Positions 58,455 through 64,000 of a DNA stretch of 64,000 nucleotides are shown one piece after another. How positions within the stretch are numbered: the stretch's first letter is position 1; each line of letters begins with the position of its first letter. Origin of the DNA: Methanosarcina sp. KYL-1. GTDB taxonomy: Archaea > Halobacteriota > Methanosarcinia > Methanosarcinales > Methanosarcinaceae. The stretch spans positions 1 to 64,000 of the forward strand of contig NZ_VOUA01000020.1 in NCBI RefSeq assembly GCF_024372725.1, written 5' to 3'. The position numbers and the translations under genes were made by a program. Below the pieces are notes generated by a model. That model was not told the origin of the DNA. It saw only the letters and a program-made list of their open reading frames with translations, and ran no database searches.

Positions 58455-59321
58455 TCAGAATGTCATTGCCCTGAGGCGCCTGACCCGCTCGTCGGTTACC
58501 GGGTGGGTCCTGAAGAGGGACTGGAGCGCCCCGCCTCTGAGGGGGTTTACGATAAACATGTGGGCTGTGGTTTCTTTTGCCTGGACGTCCCTGATGCTCG
58601 GCTGGAAGTGGGAGTTTCCGTATTCCAGTTTTTCCAGGGCATTTGCAAGTGCCCAGGGTTTTCTGCACATCCTTGCACCTTCGTAATCCGCGGCAAATTC
58701 CCTTGAACGGGAGATTGCGAGCTGGATCAGGGTTGCAGCCAGCGGGGCAAGCACAGCCATTACGATAAACCCTATGATGCCTCCTGCACCGTTGTCGTCG
58801 TCCCTGCCGCCAAAGCCGCCGAAGATTGCAGCCCAGCGGGCCCAGGAAGCCAGCATTGTGATGACACCGGCAATTGTTGCAGCCACCGCACTGATAAGGG
58901 TGTCGCGGTTTTTGACGTGGGCCAGTTCGTGGGCCAGCACCCCTTCGATCTCTTCATTCGAGAGCAGGTTGAGAATCCCGGTCGTAACCGCCACAGCTGC
59001 ATGCTGCGGGTTCCTGCCGGTTGCAAACGCATTAGGCATCCCGGAATCAACGATGTAAACCTTAGGTTTCGGAAGTCCTCCCTTCATTGCAAGGTCGCTC
59101 ACGATCCTGTGCAGGTTCGGAGACTCCGCCGGGGTAACCTCCCTTGCCCTGTACATTTTCAGCACGATCGTATCGCTGTACCAGTAACTCCCAAAGTTCA
59201 TGATAACCGCAAACAAGAATGCGATTATCATCCCGCCCGTCCCACCAAAGTAGTTCCCGATAAGGACCAGGAGCCCTGTAAGGGACGCGAGCAGAATTGT
59301 GGTTTTAAACATATTCTTCAT
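58455..59321 (-). CDS. htpX: HtpX-type membrane zinc metalloprotease
   Basis: 288 residues. Four membrane segments (about 8-25, 28-45, 145-165 and 180-200) and the zinc site [10 protein letters not shown] (His/Glu near residue 135) with the downstream Glu in [12 protein letters not shown]. HtpX degrades misfolded membrane proteins. ATG 59321. A transposon-like hairpin (59332-59365) lies in its leader and contributes the GGGAGG ribosome-site-like sequence. Confidence 0.93.
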   Translation of the reverse strand: MKNMFKTTILLASLTGLLVLIGNYFGGTGGMIIAFLFAVIMNFGSYWYSDTIVLKMYRAREVTPAESPNLHRIVSDLAMKGGLPKPKVYIVDSGMPNAFATGRNPQHAAVAVTTGILNLLSNEEIEGVLAHELAHVKNRDTLISAVAATIAGVITMLASWARWAAIFGGFGGRDDDNGAGGIIGFIVMAVLAPLAATLIQLAISRSREFAADYEGARMCRKPWALANALEKLEYGNSHFQPSIRDVQAKETTAHMFIVNPLRGGALQSLFRTHPVTDERVRRLRAMTF

Positions 59322-59331
59322 GACTTCTCAC

Positions 59332-59365
59332 ACGACATCCTCCCGGGCTAACGTCCGGGTTTTCA
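59332..59365 (-). mobile_element. Orphan IS200/IS605-like end hairpin in the htpX leader
   Basis: The block GACATCCTCCCGGGC-TAAC-GTCCGGGTTTTC forms a 7-bp stem (one G-U pair) with loop TAAC. Sequence of this type marks the ends of IS200/IS605/TnpB elements. No transposase or TnpB gene is nearby and no partner end was found, so it is a remnant or a captured motif. It lies 11 bp before the htpX start codon. Confidence 0.45.
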
Positions 59366-59795
59366 GTCTTTTGATTCTTACTCTGTGAATTTATTTATTC
59401 AATTTTGATCGGATAGAATCAAGTGTATATGTTCTTGCTACAGATATATATTTTTTATCCCGATTCCGATTTATTGTCCCAGATGGGTTGTTTTCTTTGA
59501 ATATTTGTCCCTAAATGCCTTTTTAATAGGACATATAGGTTAATTTGCTTTGGAAACGGGAGATTTTATTCTTTATTCGTAGAAATAATATGGTCTCATT
59601 TTCCGGTTCAAACCTTGATTTCAGGCTTACAACTGAAAATTTGCCCTGCAGATTTTTTTTAGTTTATCTGTTGTTTTGAGTTATTTCTACAAATTTGGTT
59701 TGAAATCAAACTATTATATGGGGATTCAAGTATATATTATTTATCAAAAGAGATTTTGTGGGGGTATGGAGTGTTATTTCTAAAAACTCAAAATC
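59366..59795. other. Intergenic region between htpX and mrr
   Basis: 430 bp of AT-rich DNA. It contains TATA-like sequence at 59443-59455 (for htpX on the minus strand) and at 59730-59748. No gene is supported. Confidence 0.4.
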
Positions 59796-60707
59796 TCAAA
59801 TTACTACATCTTCAAAATAATCCATATCCATTTTTTTAACCTCATACGATTTAACCTTCGACACTCCTACATCATACTCAACCATCAGCCGGGAAAGCAT
59901 CTCTCCATCAATCAACACAATATTCCCGGTAAAAGTAGCATAATCAACCGCTTCTTTTGAAAAGCCGGATGTGGTTATGAAAACGCCTTTTTTTGCCTTA
60001 TTTCCGATCAAAGCCCCTGCAAATTTCTGTATTTCGGGTCTTGTGACTGTCCCCTCCCAGCGTTTTGCTTGGATGTAAATGACATCAAGGCCCAGGCGGT
60101 CTTCTTTTATTATACCATCAATTCCACCGTCATGACTTTTCCCGACAGCTTTTCCGGCGTCGGCTCTTGAACCTCCGTAGCCCATTTTTGTCAGGATATC
60201 GATTACAAGGGATTCAAAGAAAGCCGGGGAGCATTTCTTCACCGTTGTAAGTATTTCGGAAACGAGTTCATTGTGAAGTTTCTGATATGCGAGTTCGAGG
60301 GCTTCTTCAGGATCCAATTGATCAATTTTTCCGCTATCAGACTCCACAATTTCTGGTTGTTTTCCCTTGTTGTAAAACTCGTTAAATTCGCCATACCGTT
60401 TCAAAAAGTTAACATCAATTGAAGCGGGATTTTCTTTAAGGGCTTTCAATCCTTTCTGAGTAATGGAAAAATATCCTTTCTTTCCGGAGTCCAGCAGTCC
60501 GGCTTTTTTTAGGTAAGTGCGAGCCCACCCTACTCTGTTCTTAAAGATAGCCTGCTGGCCGCTTGGCAGCAGTTCCTTTTTCTCTTCTTCACTTAACCTG
60601 AATTCTTCGGCGAGCTGTTCTATTGCATCGCGAACTCGGTGCTCTTTGCCGTCTCCTGCATATTTTAGCAGGGGGAGCATAACGGATTGATAATCTGGAA
60701 TTCCCAT
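59796..60707 (-). CDS. mrr: Mrr-type restriction endonuclease
   Basis: 303 residues. An N-terminal winged-helix Mrr_N domain (about 1-85: VMLPLLKYAGDGKEHRVRDA, FKNRVGWARTYLKKAGLL) and a C-terminal Mrr catalytic domain (about 160-290) with the PD-(D/E)xK-type core SHDGGIDGIIKED...DVIYIQAKRW. Such enzymes cut methylated DNA. ATG 60707 is chosen over TTG 60710. No methyltransferase partner lies next to it, which fits a modification-dependent enzyme. AT-richer than its neighbours. Confidence 0.9.
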   Translation of the reverse strand: MGIPDYQSVMLPLLKYAGDGKEHRVRDAIEQLAEEFRLSEEEKKELLPSGQQAIFKNRVGWARTYLKKAGLLDSGKKGYFSITQKGLKALKENPASIDVNFLKRYGEFNEFYNKGKQPEIVESDSGKIDQLDPEEALELAYQKLHNELVSEILTTVKKCSPAFFESLVIDILTKMGYGGSRADAGKAVGKSHDGGIDGIIKEDRLGLDVIYIQAKRWEGTVTRPEIQKFAGALIGNKAKKGVFITTSGFSKEAVDYATFTGNIVLIDGEMLSRLMVEYDVGVSKVKSYEVKKMDMDYFEDVVI

Positions 60708-60788
60708 CAAACCACTCAGAAGATTACATTCGTCATATTTAAAATTTTGAATGTCTTTCTTTTTATGGTTTATTATTTTTTTGTTATG

Positions 60789-61355
60789 TTACCCCACAAC
60801 CTCATACTCCACCCTCACCACCCCACCCTCATACCTCTTCGTCCCCACCAGCCTCAACCCTATCTCCTTCCCAATCCGCTCAAACAGTGGAATCCCGCCT
60901 CCCAGAATAACCGGAACCACGAAAATAATCAAATCCTGCAACAGGCCCTGCTCAAGAAATACCCTGATAATCTGCGACCCACCGACGAGCCAGATATCTT
61001 CCTCAGTATTTTCCTTGAGCTTGCGCACGAACTCCCCGATATCCCCGGAAACGAACTCAACATTTTTTTCGTGCCGGATGGAGGGTCCCCCTTCTCCGGT
61101 TTGCCTTGTGAAAACGTATGTCTTTTTATCCCCGTAGGGCCAGGGGAACCCGAAGCCCAGGACCTGCTCGTAGGTCTTCCTGCCCATGAGAACCGTGCCT
61201 ATCGAGGCGTAGAATTCGGAATAGCCGTAGTCAGTTTCGGAGCCGGAGCTTTCCCCTGCGTCGGGGAGCCAGTCTATGCTTCCGTCTTTTCGGGCGATGA
61301 AACCGTCGAGGCTGCAGGCGACGTAGAGCTTGATTCTGGGAGTGTTTTCTTTCAT
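60789..61355 (-). CDS. Dihydrofolate reductase-like / RibD C-terminal domain protein
   Basis: About 188 residues from ATG 61355 (MKENTPRIKLYVACSLDGFI). The fold signature is SLDGFIARKDGSIDWLP at the start, GTVLMGRKTYE (about 52) and WLVGGSQIIRVFLEQGL (about 120). Family members reduce pteridine or deaminated riboflavin precursors; the substrate here is unknown. GGGAAAGGG lies upstream. Starts at 61424 would add an AT-rich, low-complexity stretch. Confidence 0.8.
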   Translation of the reverse strand: MKENTPRIKLYVACSLDGFIARKDGSIDWLPDAGESSGSETDYGYSEFYASIGTVLMGRKTYEQVLGFGFPWPYGDKKTYVFTRQTGEGGPSIRHEKNVEFVSGDIGEFVRKLKENTEEDIWLVGGSQIIRVFLEQGLLQDLIIFVVPVILGGGIPLFERIGKEIGLRLVGTKRYEGGVVRVEYEVVG

Positions 61356-61733
61356 TGTCCCTTTCCCCATTTTAGTGATATTATTTACTTTTATGTTGAT
61401 TTCGTTTTTTATTTCCTGTTTCATTTCGGGTGTTGTATGGCTCAGGCCGCTCGTAAACGAGCGGGAAAAGACAGGTTTAGATGCGGTATTCCCGCAGCCT
61501 GGGTGAAGTTCTTTATCTGGTCCTTCGCCTGCCTTTTACCTGATTAAGCTGGGCTTCCGCAAAATACTGGATTTTCTCATAGTGGTCTCCTGTACAGGGC
61601 CGGAATATGGCAAAAATGGTCTTCTATACAAGACCAAATATCCCCTAAATTTGTCTCCCATACAGGACCGTTTTCCAGGAAAACTCTCCAAAATCCAAAC
61701 CTTTATACCTCTTCCTTTCCCAAAAATTCCTAT
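61356..61733. other. Divergent intergenic region with three palindromic repeats
   Basis: Three related units of about 17 bp with inverted symmetry lie at 61584-61600 (GGTCTCCTGTACAGGGCC), 61619-61635 (GGTCTTCTATACAAGACC) and 61652-61669 (GTCTCCCATACAGGACC). A GC hairpin, CCGCTCGTAAACGAGCGG, lies at 61449-61466. Both could be regulatory or remnants of mobile DNA; no gene is seen. Confidence 0.45.
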
Positions 61734-62261
61734 ATGTCCTCTTCAAACCCTCTGCAAGCAATCCCTCTTAAAGTGGAGCACTCCACAAAAGACCGGCTCT
61801 ACTGGAACTTCTTTAACCTCATCCCTTTCCTTATCGGCTCAATTGCAATTGCCAGGGATTCGCTCAGATGGGTGGCAGTTTATATCTGCATAGCCCTTCT
61901 CTTTTTCCTGGTCATAGAATTCCGTTTCGCCTGTACCCATTGCCTTTACTACATCCGGAGCAAGGGCTGCGTAAAGTGCATGATGCTTCATGGAGTGCCC
62001 AAGATCTTCAAGGAGCGGCCGGGGCCCCACAGCCCGTTTGAAAAGGCGGTGACTGCCCTGGGAGCCCTTCCTATGTTTCTCTTTCCGGTTTACTGGCTGT
62101 TCAGGGACCCCCTGCTCCTGGTGGCTTATATCGTTGCCTGGGCGCTTTTCTTTTTGACTGCAAGGCGGTATGAGTGCATACGCTGCATTAATTTCGAGTG
62201 CCCCATGAACAGGGTGCCCGTTGAAGTGAGAACGGAGTTTGAGGGAAAAGAGGGTTTTTAA
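61734..62261 (+). CDS. Cysteine-rich four-helix membrane protein (copy 1)
   Basis: 175 residues. Four membrane segments in two pairs (about 26-44, 47-63, 108-122, 126-142) each followed by a Cys cluster: CTHCLYYIRSKGCVKCMM (about 70-87) and YECIRCINFECPMNRVP (about 146-162). The layout suggests two metal- or disulfide-bearing loops. ATG 61734 has little leader. Tandem paralog of the next gene. Function unknown. Confidence 0.7.
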   Translation: MSSSNPLQAIPLKVEHSTKDRLYWNFFNLIPFLIGSIAIARDSLRWVAVYICIALLFFLVIEFRFACTHCLYYIRSKGCVKCMMLHGVPKIFKERPGPHSPFEKAVTALGALPMFLFPVYWLFRDPLLLVAYIVAWALFFLTARRYECIRCINFECPMNRVPVEVRTEFEGKEGF

Positions 62262-62303
62262 GAAAGAAGGCTTTTAAAGTAGTTTTTTCTGGAGAATACT
62301 TTC

Positions 62304-62840
62304 ATGTCATCCCCCGGTTCACATATCCCCCTAAAAACAGAACACGAATTTAAGGATTTCCTCTACTGGAACTTCATAACCCTGGTCCTGCTGTTCCCGG
62401 CAGCTCTCGCAATCAGCATGCGTTCAACAGGGTGGCTGCTTGTCTACATTTCCCTGGTTTTTTTCCACTTCTATGTCCTTGAACAGCGTTTTTTCTGTAC
62501 TCACTGTCCTTACTACGCCAGGGCCGGAAAATGTGTGAGGTGTATGATGAACTGGGGATGTCCTAAATATTTCAAGCCGAGGCCGTGTCCCCCGAGTACA
62601 TTTGATCTTGCGATTACTATCCTGGGTTTCATCATCGTGATTTTATTTCCGCTTCCCTGGCTCTTGAAAGAACCGTTCCTGCTGGGCGCTTACTTTGTTT
62701 CAATTGCGCTTTTCCTGCTGACAGTATGGCGATATGAATGTGGGCGCTGTATTTATTTTGGGTGCCCTTTTAACAGGGTCCCCGCTGAGCTGAGAGCGGA
62801 GTTTGAGGAAAAAGGAGGTACTGGCAGCAAAGCCAGTTAA
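62304..62840 (+). CDS. Cysteine-rich four-helix membrane protein (copy 2)
   Basis: 178 residues, alignable to copy 1 over the whole length (CTHCPYYARAGKCVRCMM, YECGRCIYFGCPFNRVPAEL). The Cys spacing is the same in both, so the pattern is under selection. ATG 62304 follows CTGGAG. The end (GTGSKAS) is close to AT-rich repeats. Function unknown. Confidence 0.7.
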   Translation: MSSPGSHIPLKTEHEFKDFLYWNFITLVLLFPAALAISMRSTGWLLVYISLVFFHFYVLEQRFFCTHCPYYARAGKCVRCMMNWGCPKYFKPRPCPPSTFDLAITILGFIIVILFPLPWLLKEPFLLGAYFVSIALFLLTVWRYECGRCIYFGCPFNRVPAELRAEFEEKGGTGSKAS

Positions 62841-63046
62841 TCGTATTTCTTTGTGGCTTCGTATTTTAATCAGGGAGATTCCTTCTTTCAGAATTCCTTC
62901 TTTCAGAATTCCTTCTTCTAGTAATGATGGATTTTTGGATGGTTATTCGTTGGCGAAAGCTATTTATATAATAAATAGGAAGTATATTTCCGTATCACTA
63001 ACACAAAAAAAAGGAATTGCAAAACTAAAACAAGGAGATCCAGAAG

Positions 63047-63187
63047 ATGAACAAAACAGTGAAAAGAACTTCTCCTAAACCCGTTTTGCATGGGTTTTTG
63101 TTGAGCAACGGCACTTTTGTCACCCCCGCGGAAATGAAAATTATGGAAAGCCTCGGGATTTTCCGGACAACAAAAACCCGATCCTGA
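63047..63187 (+). CDS. Small 46-codon ORF
   Basis: Encodes 46 residues beginning MNKTVKRTSPKPVLHGF and ending ESLGIFRTTKTRS. It has a good ribosome site AAGGAG (63032-63037) nine bases before ATG 63047 and a TATA-like element about 85 bp upstream. No family is recognised. It may be a true small gene; coding bias is too short to judge. Confidence 0.4.
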   Translation: MNKTVKRTSPKPVLHGFLLSNGTFVTPAEMKIMESLGIFRTTKTRS

Positions 63188-63314
63188 GTGATTCCTCCAA
63201 AAAAGGAAATAAAAACGAACAGGAAAAAGGACACAAAAAACGGAAAAAAAAGCTCATCGGGTTCGCAAATAGAACTCGGTTTTTATTAGCCTCCAGAAAA
63301 ACCAGCATATAACC

Positions 63315-63410
63315 AACCTCCAACAAACCAACATATGGATTGACTAACCTCCAACAAACCAACATATGGATTGACTAACCTCCAAAAAGTCAACCCCTAA
63401 CTAACCTCCA
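63315..63410 (+). repeat. 31-bp tandem repeat
   Basis: Units starting AACCTCC at 63315, 63346 and 63377 (period 31) share the core ACATATGGATTGACT; a shorter degenerate unit begins at 63403. Confidence 0.8.
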
Positions 63411-63624
63411 AAAAACCTTCAAATAAGTAAGGATTAAATTCGCCATCAATTCCGGAATCCGAAGCGAAAATGAAAAAGACGCCGTAGAAAATGCGCCACC
63501 AACACCAGAATAACAGAAACATAACAGAAACAAAACAGAAATGGATTGGATGATTTACAAAATAATTATCCAATCCCCCCATTACCAATTTTTGTGTCCA
63601 TTTTTCGTTCAATTTCCTCATTTT

Positions 63625-64000
63625 TTATTTTTTCTCAAAGGTGTAAGTCTTTTTCCCCTTCTCTTTCAGCCTGAAAAACCCGCCCTTTGTAATCCCTTCC
63701 ATGATTTCCTCCTCTCTCATGTGGTGGTCGCTAAAAGAGAGGATGCCTCCGGGTTTCAGGACGTGGCGCAGTTCTTTCAGGATTTTTTCCGGCTCGCTAA
63801 GGGCATGGAAGGTGTCGTAGAAAAGGACTGCGTCCAGGCTTGCCGGGGGAAGCCCTGTGGCACAGTCGGAGAGGATGGTCTCAACGTTTGTCAGGTTTTT
63901 TATGGAGGCCAGGTTCCGGACCATTTCAATTGCATGAGGGTGGATGTCCAGGGCGTAGACTTTTCCTGAGGGACCGACCATTTCGGAAGCCGTGGGGATA
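63625..64000 (-). CDS. Class I SAM-dependent methyltransferase, N-terminus cut by the window end
   Basis: The visible 125 residues hold the post-motif-I part of a Rossmann methyltransferase: MVGPSGKVYALDIHPHAIEM (acidic ribose-binding region), LSDCATGLPPASLDAVLFYD and LRHVLKPGGILSFSDHH. The glycine-rich motif I and the N-terminus lie beyond base 64000; the codons before ATG 63981 (IPTASE) look coding, so the start is further upstream. Substrate unknown. Confidence 0.8.
   Translation of the reverse strand, partial: IPTASEMVGPSGKVYALDIHPHAIEMVRNLASIKNLTNVETILSDCATGLPPASLDAVLFYDTFHALSEPEKILKELRHVLKPGGILSFSDHHMREEEIMEGITKGGFFRLKEKGKKTYTFEKK

Larger units (their letters stand above)
62841..63624. 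other. Repeat-rich stretch with one small ORF
   Basis: ATTCCTTCTTTCAGA-type units of 15 bp recur three times at about 62876-62919. A 31-bp unit with AACCTCC and ACATATGGATTGACT recurs at 63315, 63346 and 63377. A TATA-like GCTATTTATATAATAAATAG lies at about 62959. A small ORF (63047-63187) is described separately. Confidence 0.5.

Noticed and set aside
60687-61547. Plus-strand 286-codon frame
   Set aside because: It runs antisense to the DHFR/RibD-like gene and overlaps the mrr start; the minus-strand gene has clear motifs.

Overview
This window is chromosomal DNA of a methanogenic archaeon, almost certainly a Methanosarcina or close relative. The evidence is a complete methyl-coenzyme M reductase operon (mcrBDCGA) flanked by McrA-modifying enzymes, a seven-gene Mrp sodium/proton antiporter operon, a fused formaldehyde-activating enzyme/hexulose-phosphate synthase, a form III RuBisCO, archaeal SRP54, PolD large subunit, CDC48, the archaeal alternative entry into the shikimate pathway, a Methanosarcina-type Msr regulator and TATA-box promoters. 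The genes are mostly GC-moderate, with long AT-rich intergenic stretches full of short tandem repeats.

Layout. 1-2.6 kb: the 3' part of a 5S rRNA with a duplicated 3' end, two tandem Yip1-type membrane proteins and two tandem tRNA-Cys genes. 2.6-5.8 kb: endonuclease III, fae-hps and tpiA. 5.9-11.3 kb (minus strand): an aromatic amino acid cluster, transcribed aroA'-aroB'-aroD-aroE-tyrA; EPSP synthase (aroA) lies apart at 56-57 kb. 11.7-17.7 kb: GMP synthase subunit A, SRP54, initiator tRNA-Met, a chagasin-like lipoprotein, an Msr-type regulator and a phosphoribosyltransferase that appears to start at ATA. 17.8-20.6 kb: a zinc-ribbon protein, a probably frameshifted exported protein and a beta-helix surface protein. 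21.2-25.5 kb: a heat-shock cassette (ArsR-type regulator, CDC48, two Hsp20). 26.7-32.7 kb: mrpABCDEFG. 34-42.6 kb: hydantoinase/oxoprolinase-type protein, RuBisCO III, a Sua5-type protein, a small membrane protein and PolD DP2.

43-51.6 kb is the methanogenesis core. A radical SAM Mmp10 gene is divergent from mcrBDCGA, and a putative McrA cysteine methyltransferase (mcmA-like, AT-rich, opposite strand) follows. Beyond it lies a broken second copy of the mcrA 3' end together with its terminator, so mcmA sits between two direct repeats of mcrA sequence. 51.8-55.8 kb carries four type IV pilin-like surface proteins, three of them built on one shared module. 55.9-64 kb holds aroA, thymidylate synthase, HtpX protease with an IS200/IS605-like hairpin in its leader, an Mrr-type nuclease, a DHFR/RibD-like reductase, two tandem cysteine-rich membrane proteins, a 46-codon small ORF and a methyltransferase cut by the window end.

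The most unusual points are: (1) the mcrA 3'-end duplication flanking mcmA, which has lost the codons of the Gln, Gly and Cys modification sites; (2) a recurring pattern of short tandem duplications (15-26 bp) that span or begin at stop codons (aroB', cdc48, both hsp20 genes, rbcL, polC, a pilin gene); (3) the ATA start codon; (4) the transposon-end-like hairpin in front of htpX. All functional calls rest on motif recognition and context, without database searches.
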